Source: CBDBBY01 sp965205055
Lineage (GTDB): Bacteria; Pseudomonadota; Alphaproteobacteria; Rhodobacterales; Rhodobacteraceae
Direction of reading: 5' to 3'
Assembly (NCBI GenBank): GCA_965205055.1
Contig: OZ242030.1
Span: 2,914,001-2,978,000 of the forward strand
Length of the DNA stretch: 64,000 nt
Positions 52,034 to 60,469 of this stretch are shown one piece after another. Within the stretch, counting starts at the first letter, position 1, and each line of letters opens with the position of its first letter. The notes beneath the pieces are model-generated. The model saw only the letters and a list, made by a program, of their open reading frames with translations. It did not search any database and was not told where the DNA came from. The position numbers and the translations under genes are program-made.

Positions 52034-52442
52034 CTACGACGCGCGCCGCTTGAACAATACATGGGCGACAAAGCGGCGGCGATCTTTGGTTCCCGCTTTC
52101 TTTAGCGCTCCGATCGCGTCGTATGCTACGTTGATCGCCGCATTCGCTTCAAGCTGGCAGTGCCGGTCCTCAAGCGAATAGTCAGCCCGTTGCCGCGCGG
52201 TCTGCAAAGTCGCGAACGCAAACGCGAGCTCTTGGATTTCCGGTGGGAATTTTAGCATTGCCTCTTGCATTCAGGCAAGCGTTTTGGGCGCTTCCGTGCT
52301 CAAGGGCGCGGTGCGCCTGATGCCAAGCCTCGTTGCGATCTGTGCCGACGATCAAGTCGGCGGCTATGCGGGCCAACGAATGGAACACCGCGTAGTACGC
52401 CGTGCTGATGGCGCGGCGCAGGCTGGCCTGCATAGGCCGCCC
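52034..52442 (-). pseudogene. HEPN-domain gene, copy 1, frameshifted
   Basis: Frame 1 reads GRPMQASLRRAISTAYYAVF, HSLARIAADLIVG, AWHQAHRALEHGSAQNACLN; frame 2 takes over near 52270 with MLKFPPEIQELAFAFATLQT, ARQRADYSLEDR and ends RRFVAHVLFKRRAS at 52034. The pattern (RRAxSTAYYAxFH, FPPEIQ..A..F..LQ.AR..ADY) is that of HEPN-type proteins near toxin-antitoxin loci. One frameshift separates the halves. The N-terminal end is cut at a 44-base repeat. Confidence 0.65.
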
Positions 52443-52906
52443 CGGCGTCAAGGCGGAGTCGCATTGACGGGTGAACTCAGGCACCGGTGAAGCCGAAGTG
52501 GCGGTGGGTTGTGATGCGGCATTCACAGCATCATGGAGCAATTCAAGAAACTGATCTTTGAATTCATCGAACTGCACAACGGGAAAGGGGTGAAGACCGA
52601 TAGCGATAGCTGGCCGGCATGCCCGATACGATTCGCCGCCGCGCACCGACAAAAACGATATCCGACTGAATCATGCCGCCAGATATTGGCGGAGATTCTC
52701 ATGCCGAACGCCGCCGTCCGCATACTCTTGCTATCGACCGAAATCGAAACGCCGAAGGCTCGCAGGCCTTGAGCAGACTTGCGCTCGCGGCGGTTTGAAC
52801 TATCTGTGCGCCCGTCGAATGAACGGCGATTTTGGCCGCATATCAAGGAATGCGGTTTGCCGGTCCGCAATCGATACGGACTCAAGTTTTCGGTTAAGGA
52901 GGATGC
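52443..52906. other. Gene-poor stretch with a dispersed repeat
   Basis: About 460 bases between the HEPN remnant and the SnoaL-like gene. It begins with the 44-base repeat copy at 52444-52487. Frames on both strands are open (for example a plus-strand frame from 52533 starting MEQFKKLIFEFIELHNG) but none has a known domain or good start site. Confidence 0.4.
52444..52487. repeat. 44-base dispersed repeat, copy 2
   Basis: This stretch matches 37464-37507 at 35 of 44 positions without gaps. It abuts the truncated start of the HEPN pseudogene. Confidence 0.55.
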
Positions 52907-53932
52907 ATGACGGATTCAGGCGACCACGCAGCAAACAAGCAAGCGACCGCGACGCTTCGCGCGGCGCTTTACGATTTTGAACCGGAGCGTGTCGAAGATG
53001 AAATCAATGAAATTTTCGAAAACGACGCCGCAGTGCATCTCGCATACCCTTTCGAAACTCTGAACGGCCCAAGCGCCCTGCATTCGGAAGCGTTCGTTCC
53101 GTTGCACGACGCAATTCCCGATTTGGAGAGGCGGGAGATCATCGTGATCGCAGGCAGATCAATCGCCGGATTGGATTGGGTCGGCTGCGCGGGGCACTAC
53201 GCCGGCGAATTCAAGCGGCCTTGGCTGGACATCCCGCCGACCGGGCATCAAGTCTCGATCCGCTTTCATGAATTCTTCCGGATGGAAGATCGCAAAATCG
53301 TCGAAATGCAAGCGCTTTGGGACATTCCGGAACTCATGATGCAAGCGAACGCTTGGCCGATGGCGCCGAGCTTGGGCCGTGAATGGCACGTGCCGGGCCC
53401 CGCGACGCAGGACGGATTGACCGTCGAAGATTCGGGGGACGGCCTTTCGGAGCATAGCCTCAAGCTGGTTTCGGACATGCTTGCAGCGCTGGGGAATTTT
53501 GCCGAGGGCGGCGTCGCGGCGATGCGGCTTTCGGATTACTGGCATCCGAGATGCAGCTGGTACGGGCCCTCCGGCATCGGAACTTGCCGGGGGATCGGCG
53601 GATTCCGGAACTGGCACCAGATACCGTTCCTGAATGCCATGCCGGACCGCACCGGCTCGCTGGGAAAGGGCAACCTGTTCGCCGAAGGAAGATATGTAGG
53701 CTTCACCGCGTGGCCGGGCATGCGTATGTCGGTGACCGGAGACGGCTGGCTTGGAATCGCTCCCTCGGGACAAAAGATCACGATGAGAAGTCTGGATTTC
53801 TGGAGATGCGAGGGAGACTTGATCAGAGAGAATTGGGTGCTCGTGGATTTGCTGGATGTCTACAGCCAGATCGGCGTCGATGTGTTCGCGCGACTGAAGG
53901 AGTTCAACAAGGCCCGCGCAGCCTGCGGCTGA
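52907..53932 (+). CDS. SnoaL-like (NTF2-fold) protein with two tandem domains
   Basis: 341 residues from ATG 52907, preceded by AAGGAGG. Domain 1 (about 15-150) contains FENDAAVHLAYPFETLNGPS and GHQVSIRFHEFFRMEDRKIV, EMQALWDIPELM; domain 2 (about 190-335) contains YWHPRCSWYGPSGIGTCRGI, NLFAEGRYVGFTAWPGMRMS and LDFWRCEGDLIRENWVLVDL. Both follow the SnoaL-like polyketide-cyclase pattern; two-domain members occur in carbohydrate and aromatic catabolic loci. No reaction can be assigned. It stands alone. Confidence 0.8.
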   Translation: MTDSGDHAANKQATATLRAALYDFEPERVEDEINEIFENDAAVHLAYPFETLNGPSALHSEAFVPLHDAIPDLERREIIVIAGRSIAGLDWVGCAGHYAGEFKRPWLDIPPTGHQVSIRFHEFFRMEDRKIVEMQALWDIPELMMQANAWPMAPSLGREWHVPGPATQDGLTVEDSGDGLSEHSLKLVSDMLAALGNFAEGGVAAMRLSDYWHPRCSWYGPSGIGTCRGIGGFRNWHQIPFLNAMPDRTGSLGKGNLFAEGRYVGFTAWPGMRMSVTGDGWLGIAPSGQKITMRSLDFWRCEGDLIRENWVLVDLLDVYSQIGVDVFARLKEFNKARAACG

Positions 53933-53986
53933 AGCTCGAGCCTGTCCGCCAGCCCGAGCTTTGAGATCAAGACGGGCAAAGCTTGT

Positions 53987-54520
53987 TCAACGCGCCGGAT
54001 CCGGCGCAATGTGGCATTCCCGGTACCAGGTGCGCCGTTCCCCGCAAGCTCCGTATCGCAGGGTGCCGTCCTCTCCGAATGTGGTTGCGGTCGCGCCCGT
54101 GCCTTCCGGAGTCTGCTGCACGACAACCGCTACATTTCGGTCGACGAGACCCATGTAGAAGTCCCTTTCTGAAAGCGGAACCTTGAGTTCCACAGGTTCG
54201 TCGAGGAAGCTTGCCGACACAAAAGCGGAACCGTCGCGGATACTGACCTTCACCGTGCAGGATTCGCCGGTGAACAGGGAATCCCTCATCCATGGCGACT
54301 TGTTTTCCGTCACGATTTCGCCTTCGGATGTTCTCTCGATCACACCGACCAGTGCAGGTTCGCCGGCTGCGATTCGATCATAGTCGTCAAGCGTCAGGCA
54401 ATCGATTCCCGGATCGAAGCAACTTGACAGTGCCGTCGACCCGATCATCAGCGCGGTCGCGGCACGCGCTCTGCAGCCGAGGGGGCGTCTTGCGGACGAC
54501 GTTTCTTTCGCACTGATCAT
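53987..54520 (-). CDS. Hypothetical lipoprotein
   Basis: 177 residues from ATG 54520. After a basic stretch, a hydrophobic segment ends in the lipobox LSSC (TALMIGSTALSSCFDPGIDC), so the mature protein would be lipid-anchored. The mature part is mostly beta (VGVIERTSEGEIVTENKSPW, SCTVKVSIRDGSAFVSASFL, DRNVAVVVQQTPEGTGATAT). I do not recognise a family. The frame is open back to 54640, but lipoprotein signals are normally near the start, which favours 54520. Confidence 0.55.
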   Translation of the reverse strand: MISAKETSSARRPLGCRARAATALMIGSTALSSCFDPGIDCLTLDDYDRIAAGEPALVGVIERTSEGEIVTENKSPWMRDSLFTGESCTVKVSIRDGSAFVSASFLDEPVELKVPLSERDFYMGLVDRNVAVVVQQTPEGTGATATTFGEDGTLRYGACGERRTWYRECHIAPDPAR

Positions 54521-54757
54521 GTCGAAACTGCCAATTCTGTTTGCAAAGGCTGATCGCTTGCCTCGCATCACTGATATCATTCGGTATCGGGACCTAATTT
54601 GAATCGAACTGGCGCAACAACGCCCAAGCAGAACCTGCAATCAAATTGGCGGATTCCGTTTGCTCGAGGGGAAGCTGGAGCTCGGTTCAACCCAATTCCG
54701 GCACTTCCCGACAGACAAATTCCATCAACCTCGTGATCGCTCCGGCCGGATCCCAAT

Positions 54758-55894
54758 TCACGAGTCGTAAACGACGACGGAACGGATGGATTCACCTGCA
54801 TGCATCAAGTCGAACCCTTTGTTGATGTCGCCCAAATCCAGCGTGTGCGTAATCATGGGGTCGATTTCAATTTTTCCGTCCATGTACCAATCCACGATCT
54901 TCGGCACGTCGGTCCTCCCCCGCGCGCCTCCGAAAGCCGTTCCCTTCCAAACGCGGCCGGTCACCAGCTGGAACGGACGGGTCGAAATCTCTGCTCCCGC
55001 GGGCGCGACGCCGATGATGACCGACTCGCCCCAACCGCGATGGCTGCTTTCGAGCGCGGCCCGCATGACCTCGACGTTTCCCGTGCAGTCGAAGGTATAT
55101 TCCGCTCCGCCGATCGGATCCGAGGCCGTGCTTGTCAGGTTGACAAGATATGGGACCAGATCGCCTCCGACTTCCTTCGGATTCACGAAATGCGTCATGC
55201 CGAACCGCTCGCCCCATTCTTTCTTTTTCGGATTCACGTCGACGCCGATGATCATGTCGGCTCCCGCGAGCTTCAGCCCTTGGATCACGTTCAGGCCGAT
55301 TCCGCCAAGCCCGAACACGATTGCGCGAGCGCCCGCCTCGACTTTCGCGGTGTTCAGCACCGCGCCTATGCCAGTCGTCACGCCGCAGCCGATGTAGCAA
55401 ATCTTGTCGAAAGGAGCGTCCTCCCGCACCTTCGCCACTGCTATTTCCGGCAGAACCGTATGGGCGGAAAAGGTTGAGCAGCCCATGTAATGAAGCAACG
55501 GATCGCCGTCGAGCGTCGAGAAGCGCGAAGTGCCGTCAGGCATGAGGCCCTGACCCTGGGTCGCCCGGATGGCCGTGCACAGGTTCGTCTTGCGGGACAG
55601 GCACGAAGGGCATTGCCGGCACTCCGGCGTGTAAAGCGGGATGACGTGGTCTCCCTTCTTGACAGACTTCACTCCCGCGCCGACATCGACCACGATTCCC
55701 GCTCCTTCATGGCCTAGAATCGCGGGGAACAATCCCTCGGGATCCGCTCCGGAAAGCGTGAATTCGTCCGTATGGCAAATGCCGGTCGCCTTGATCTCGA
55801 CCATGACCTCGCCTTCACTGGGACCCTCCAGATTCACATCCATGACCTCGAGCGGTTTTCCTGCTGCGGTGGCGACGGCGGCGCAAGTTCTCAT
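54758..55894 (-). CDS. Class III alcohol dehydrogenase / S-(hydroxymethyl)glutathione dehydrogenase
   Basis: 378 residues. Catalytic zinc ligands: ATGICHTDEFTLSGADPEG and GHEGAGIVVDVGAG; structural zinc CRQCPSCLSRKTNLC; GCGVTTGIGAVLNTAKVEAG; NAD motif VFGLGGIGLNVIQGLKLAGA; and AFGGARGRTDVPKIV. This is the adhC/frmA class III group, which oxidises S-hydroxymethylglutathione in formaldehyde detoxification. ATG 55894 has AGGAGAG upstream. It stands alone; it may serve the demethylating enzymes at the left of the window. Confidence 0.93.
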   Translation of the reverse strand: MRTCAAVATAAGKPLEVMDVNLEGPSEGEVMVEIKATGICHTDEFTLSGADPEGLFPAILGHEGAGIVVDVGAGVKSVKKGDHVIPLYTPECRQCPSCLSRKTNLCTAIRATQGQGLMPDGTSRFSTLDGDPLLHYMGCSTFSAHTVLPEIAVAKVREDAPFDKICYIGCGVTTGIGAVLNTAKVEAGARAIVFGLGGIGLNVIQGLKLAGADMIIGVDVNPKKKEWGERFGMTHFVNPKEVGGDLVPYLVNLTSTASDPIGGAEYTFDCTGNVEVMRAALESSHRGWGESVIIGVAPAGAEISTRPFQLVTGRVWKGTAFGGARGRTDVPKIVDWYMDGKIEIDPMITHTLDLGDINKGFDLMHAGESIRSVVVYDS

Positions 55895-56313
55895 TGTTCT
55901 CTCCTCTCGTGGAAGTCTTCGGAACAAATCTGTAACAAGCGATCTCGCAATTCAAGCAAAATTAAGGCAAGCGATGGAATTCGACGGGTCGACCAAGACT
56001 GGCGGAGCGTCCGCCCGGCGAGATCAGTCCGAGCAAGCGCTCGAAAGCCGGACGGTTTGCGAGGAATTCCGTTGATCCGGCCTCGCACGCATGAATTCGG
56101 CTTGACGGCCGGTTTCATGCAGCCTTCGCGCGCTTGCGGGCTTCGGCGCCAGAAAGTGACCGCGCCGCTGAATTCCGCATTCCGGCGAATCCGGCTAAAG
56201 GGATGTGAATCAATTCGACAGTATTTTCCGCCGCGAAGACGAATCGAATCTGGGAGAGTCGAGATCGACGATTGGCCGAAGCGCGCATGGGCGGACAAAG
56301 AAGGGAAATCCCC
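55895..56313. other. Divergent intergenic region, no gene seen
   Basis: About 420 bases between the dehydrogenase and the secreted protein before glpK. It should hold two divergent promoters. A long minus-strand frame crosses it but only as an extension of a shadow of glpK. Confidence 0.4.
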
Positions 56314-56826
56314 GTGAAAGCATTGACTTGGACAGGCGCGGTTTTGGCCGCATCGCTGACGGGCGCGGGCGCGGCGGCGGAAGACGACGGGGATTTGCGA
56401 GACTTCGGATATCACGGCTGGATGGAAATGCTCACGGCAGGCGGGGAGCGCGGCCCCGCCTACAGGCTTGTCAAGCAAGAGGCCGCACCGCGCGGCGACA
56501 AGGCGCATGCTCTGCTCCTGATGTGCAAAAGAGACTTTGTGATGCTGGCTTTGGTACTGACGGAGGACGAAGACTTCGAAGGTCACGTTGAAGTGGACAC
56601 GTTCGTCAATGACTCCCGTGTGAATTGGATCTGGCATTCCCTCCCGACGGGGCCGTTCATGCTGGCCGCGATGGATGAAATCGAGAGCCTCGCAGGCAAA
56701 GAGACGCTCTTTGTGGAATTCTACAGCAGCGACGCGGATTACAGGATCGAGTTCGATCTCGGAGGGATCGACGACGCCGTCGAAAAGTTCAGCAGCGAAT
56801 GCGAAAGGATCGGTCCGGATGACTAA
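56314..56826 (+). CDS. Hypothetical exported protein upstream of glpK
   Basis: 170 residues from GTG 56314, with GAAGGG upstream. The N-terminus (MKALTWTGAVLAASLTGAGA) is a signal peptide with likely cleavage at GAAA-ED. The mature part reads HALLLMCKRDFVMLALVLTE, VNWIWHSLPTGPFMLAAMDE, FVEFYSSDADYRIEFDLGGI, typical of periplasmic invasion-associated-locus-B-like or YbbN-like small proteins, but I cannot place it firmly. It overlaps glpK by 8 bases (ATGACTAA), so the two are co-translated. Confidence 0.55.
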   Translation: MKALTWTGAVLAASLTGAGAAAEDDGDLRDFGYHGWMEMLTAGGERGPAYRLVKQEAAPRGDKAHALLLMCKRDFVMLALVLTEDEDFEGHVEVDTFVNDSRVNWIWHSLPTGPFMLAAMDEIESLAGKETLFVEFYSSDADYRIEFDLGGIDDAVEKFSSECERIGPDD

Positions 56827-58303
56827 AATTCTGGCGATTGACCAAGGCACGACGTCAAGCAGGGCAATCGTGTTCGACGACGGTCTGCGGCCGTCGGCGA
56901 CCGGCCAAATGGAGTTCACGCAGCACTTTCCCAAGTCCGGATGGGTCGAGCACGTCCCCGAGGAAATTTGGTCTTCCACGGTCCATTCGTGCAGGGCCGC
57001 GTTGAACGGCGTCGAAGTTGACGACATCGCCGCGATCGGAATCACGAATCAGCGCGAAACCGTGATTGTCTGGGACCGGGAAACCGGCGCACCTGTCTGC
57101 AACGCGATCGTCTGGCAGGACCGCCGCACCTCTGAATCCTGCTCCGAACTGAGACAGCGCGGACTCGAGGCCATGGTTTCCGAGAAGACGGGATTGCTGT
57201 TGGATCCGTATTTCTCGTCGACGAAGATCGCATGGATTCTTTCGAATATCGAAGGGGCGCGCCAAGCCGCAGAAGACGGGCGGCTCATGTTCGGAACCGT
57301 CGACTCCTATCTCGTTTGGAGGCTCACGGGCGGGAAGTCGCATGTGACCGATGCCACCAATGCCTCGCGCACGATGCTGTACAATATCGAGACCGGCGAT
57401 TGGGACGACGATCTCCTGGAATTGTTTTCGATTCCGCGGTCCATGATGCCTGAAGTGCTCGACTGCGCAGCGGATTTCGGAACGACCGATCCGTCGCTGT
57501 TCGGGAAAGCGCTTCCCATTCAAGGCGTGGCGGGCGATCAGCAGGCGGCGACGGTCGGCCAAGCTTGCTTCCAGCCAGGCATGCTCAAATCCACCTACGG
57601 CACCGGGTGTTTCGCTCTCCTGAACACGGGATCCGCTCGCGTGCATTCGAGGAATCGCTTGCTGTCGACGATCGCGTATCGAATTGCGGGGAAAACGACT
57701 TTCGCTCTGGAGGGATCCATTTTCATCGCCGGCGCGGTGGTGCAGTGGCTCCGCGACAAGCTGGGTTTCGTCGCGCAGGCCAACGAGGCGGCCGCGCTGG
57801 CTGAAAAAGCGGATCCGGAACAGCGAGTGTACGTCGTTCCCGCGTTCACGGGGCTGGGAGCGCCGTACTGGGACGCGGATTGCAGAGGCGCAATCTACGG
57901 CCTTACCCGGAACAGCGGGCGGGCGGAACTCGCCAAAGCCGCATTGCAAAGCGTCGCGTTCCAAACGCGAGATCTCTACGAGGCCATGGCGGCGGATGCG
58001 CCGGCGAGCGGAAACTCGACCTTGCGGGTGGACGGCGGAATGGCGGCGAGCGACTGGACGATGCAAGCGGTCGCGGATCAACTGAACGCTCCGGTCGATC
58101 GGCCCGCCGTCACGGAAACGACGGCGCTCGGCGCAGCCTACCTCGCAGGTTACGGCAAGGGAATTTGCCCCTCGCCCGACGAGTTCGCCAAAATTTGGTC
58201 TCTGGAAAAGAGATTTGCTCCGAAAATCGGCGAAACCGAAAGAGAGCGCGACTACAGAGAATGGAAGGACGCTGTGCGCAGGACAATCGGCGGCATGGGC
58301 TGA
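56819..58303 (+). CDS. glpK: Glycerol kinase
   Basis: 494 residues. ILAIDQGTTSSRAIVFDD at 4-21; QHFPKSGWVEHVPEEIW; WQDRRTSESCSELRQRGLEA; KTGLLLDPYFSSTKIAWILS; VTDATNASRTMLYNIETGDW; GVAGDQQAATVGQACFQPGM; STYGTGCFALLNTG; RVDGGMAASDWTMQAVADQL. It phosphorylates glycerol to glycerol 3-phosphate. The ATG lies inside the previous gene with AAAGGA upstream. No glpF or glpD is nearby. Confidence 0.95.
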   Translation: MTKILAIDQGTTSSRAIVFDDGLRPSATGQMEFTQHFPKSGWVEHVPEEIWSSTVHSCRAALNGVEVDDIAAIGITNQRETVIVWDRETGAPVCNAIVWQDRRTSESCSELRQRGLEAMVSEKTGLLLDPYFSSTKIAWILSNIEGARQAAEDGRLMFGTVDSYLVWRLTGGKSHVTDATNASRTMLYNIETGDWDDDLLELFSIPRSMMPEVLDCAADFGTTDPSLFGKALPIQGVAGDQQAATVGQACFQPGMLKSTYGTGCFALLNTGSARVHSRNRLLSTIAYRIAGKTTFALEGSIFIAGAVVQWLRDKLGFVAQANEAAALAEKADPEQRVYVVPAFTGLGAPYWDADCRGAIYGLTRNSGRAELAKAALQSVAFQTRDLYEAMAADAPASGNSTLRVDGGMAASDWTMQAVADQLNAPVDRPAVTETTALGAAYLAGYGKGICPSPDEFAKIWSLEKRFAPKIGETERERDYREWKDAVRRTIGGMG

Positions 58304-58614
58304 CGCGGCTTGCAGGCCGCCGCGCCAATATGTATCTGCGGGAATCCAAGCACGGCGCAGATGCGTAAACCGGCGCAAGGCGCCGGTCTGCATTCAGCTT
58401 GGTCAAGCCGGATTCCGCGGATCGCCCTGCGGCTCCATTGGAATTTTCAACAACGGCGCGTTTCTCGGATCACGAAATGCAAAAACTGCATGAAACGGCA
58501 GACTCTCGACCTGAGCGCGAAGAATCGAAACGGGTTGCGCCGCGCAGCTTCGTCGGCAGGCATGCCAAGAAATCAATGCGGAGTATCCGCTGTCACAGAA
58601 AAAGGAAAAACGAA
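58304..58614. other. Intergenic region between glpK and the TRAP genes
   Basis: About 310 bases. It holds a hairpin at 58369-58387 and presumably the TRAP promoter. No gene is supported; a plus-strand frame is open through it but lacks any domain. Confidence 0.4.
58369..58387 (+). terminator. Hairpin downstream of glpK
   Basis: ACCGGCGC and GCGCCGGT form a perfect 8-bp stem with a 3-base loop, 66 bases after the glpK stop. No T-run follows, so termination is uncertain. Confidence 0.35.
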
Positions 58615-59658
58615 ATGAGCCAAACCGGTCCGGATGTGAACAGAAGAGCGTTCATCGGAACTGCTGTCGGCGGCGCCTCTGCGGCAATTCTGAGTCCTTC
58701 GCCCGTTCGGGCCGCCGAATACAATTTGCGGATGCAGACGCATGTCAGCCCCGTGCTGGCCCCGTACATCGCTCTTGAGCAGGAATTCGTCGACGGCGTC
58801 AAAAAAATGACAGGAGGCCGCGTTGAAATCCAGATGTACCCGATCGGAGCATTGTATCCCGCCGACCAAACGCTAGAAGCTGTCGCCAACGGGGTCACCG
58901 AATTGGGCTTTTCCACCGGATTCTACTTTGCCGGAACAATGGGACCGATCGCATCCATTGAATCCGGGCTGCCCGGAGCCGAGCGGGACGCGATCGAACG
59001 GAACGGCTTCTTTTACGAGAAAGGCTTCATCGACATCGCCCGCGAAGCTTACGCGAGACACGGCGTCTACTACATCGCGCCGAATTTGGGATCGCCCTGG
59101 GAAATCGTCTCCAAGGTTCCGCTTCGCAGCAAAGCGGATTTCGCGGGCACGAAGATCCGCACAGGCGGCATTGAAGCGGAGTGGTTCAATTCGATGGGAG
59201 CCGACGCCGTGTTCATCGGCGGGGCCGAGGTTTACACGGCCTTCGCGACCGGCGTGGTCGATGCCGTGCGCTGGGGAGATGAAACCCAGAATCTCGCGCA
59301 GGGTCTGCACGAAATCGCGAAATACTACATCAAGCCTGCGCCGATGCCGGCTCCTAACAACCACGTGATAGCAAACGCGGCGGTCTGGGACTCCCTTCCC
59401 GCCGACTTGCAAGCGATAATGGAAACCGCAGCCCGCCAAGCATCGATGAAATACATCACCATGACGCGCGCCGCGTCGGTCACCGCCCGCAGGCAGCTGG
59501 AAAATGCCGGCATGGAATTCATAACGATTCCCGATGACGAGTGGCAGTCCATGGAGCAGGTCGTTCGCGGAATATGGACCAGATACGCAGATGCCGGAGA
59601 GCTTGAAGCCAGAGCGGTAGCCTTGCTTCTCGAATATCTGGCCGAACTGGGCCGCTAG
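58615..59658 (+). CDS. dctP: TRAP transporter substrate-binding protein (DctP family)
   Basis: 347 residues from ATG 58615, with AAAGGA upstream. The N-terminus NRRAFIGTAVGGASAAILSP is a Tat-type signal. The mature protein follows DctP: EQEFVDGVKKMTGGRVEIQM, YPIGALYPADQTLEAVANGV, KADFAGTKIRTGGIEAEWFN (the carboxylate-binding Arg is in this segment), GADAVFIGGAEVYTAFATGV and DAVRWGDETQNLAQGLHEIA. It captures an organic acid in the periplasm. The small permease follows after 250 bases. Confidence 0.9.
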   Translation: MSQTGPDVNRRAFIGTAVGGASAAILSPSPVRAAEYNLRMQTHVSPVLAPYIALEQEFVDGVKKMTGGRVEIQMYPIGALYPADQTLEAVANGVTELGFSTGFYFAGTMGPIASIESGLPGAERDAIERNGFFYEKGFIDIAREAYARHGVYYIAPNLGSPWEIVSKVPLRSKADFAGTKIRTGGIEAEWFNSMGADAVFIGGAEVYTAFATGVVDAVRWGDETQNLAQGLHEIAKYYIKPAPMPAPNNHVIANAAVWDSLPADLQAIMETAARQASMKYITMTRAASVTARRQLENAGMEFITIPDDEWQSMEQVVRGIWTRYADAGELEARAVALLLEYLAELGR

Positions 59659-59908
59659 CATACTGATCAATTTCCGCCGCCTGATGGGTGCCGCACTGCA
59701 TGCAGCAATCCGCAGCGAACTATTTGTCGACAGCTTTGATTGCGTCCGCCTTGCTTCAAGTCCGACGACTGGGCTGCGCCGTCAAAATTTGACGCGTTGA
59801 TCATCTGCGGATTGTGGATCATTCGGTATCGTCGTGGGTGAAGCGACTGCACCCGATTGGTCGGCGGCGGCTGAAGGTGGTAGTCGCCACGTTCCAGAGT
59901 AGCTCCCG

Positions 59909-60469
59909 ATGAACGGCACAGGCAAAGACATGATGCTGAAACTTGCAGTTGCCATCGACAAGTTGAATGCGCGGATAGGCATTGCCGTCGCCTATTTGAT
60001 TTACGTCATCATGGCGATCATGATGATTGAGATCGTTTTGCGTTCTTTTTTCAGTCTGCCCACGACTTGGACTCGAGACCTGAGTTCTTGGACCTTGGTC
60101 TTTTACGTGTTTCTGGGTGCGGCATTTGCACTGCAGCAAGGATACTTCGTCCGGGTCGATGTCCTTTACCAAAGGTTTCCCGGACGCCTGCAAGCGTTCG
60201 TCACGCTGGTCGCGGGAACCGCGCTCATGATGCTCTTCTCGTGGATCATGATCTCGAAGGGCTGGGACTTCGGAATGAGGTCGCTGCAGTACGACGAGGT
60301 GCCGATAAGCGGCGCGTGGAATGCGCCTGTCTGGCCTTCGAAGCTGGTCATTCCGATCGGAACGACGTTGCTGTTTCTCGCTTGGCTGTCGCTGGCAATC
60401 CGCGCAGCTGGCCGATTATTCGCGCGCGACCAAACTTCGCCTGACGCTCCAGCGCGGCCCGGAGGATGA
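59909..60469 (+). CDS. dctQ: TRAP transporter small permease (DctQ family)
   Basis: 186 residues with four predicted helices: AYLIYVIMAIMMIEIVLRSF near 30-49, LSSWTLVFYVFLGAAFALQQ, GYFVRVDVLYQRFPGRLQAF and PSKLVIPIGTTLLFLAWLSL. This is the DctQ pattern, including the short cytoplasmic loop after helix 2. The stop overlaps the start of the large permease (ATGATGG). Confidence 0.88.
   Translation: MNGTGKDMMLKLAVAIDKLNARIGIAVAYLIYVIMAIMMIEIVLRSFFSLPTTWTRDLSSWTLVFYVFLGAAFALQQGYFVRVDVLYQRFPGRLQAFVTLVAGTALMMLFSWIMISKGWDFGMRSLQYDEVPISGAWNAPVWPSKLVIPIGTTLLFLAWLSLAIRAAGRLFARDQTSPDAPARPGG

Noticed and set aside
52533..52772. Plus-strand 79-codon frame starting MEQFKKLIFEFIEL
   Set aside because: No ribosome binding site, no recognisable family, and it lies in the disrupted flank of the HEPN remnant.
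56855..58393. 512-codon minus-strand open frame opposite glpK
   Set aside because: It is fully covered by the well-supported glpK gene and encodes Arg-rich sequence with no domain; a shadow of GC-rich codon use.
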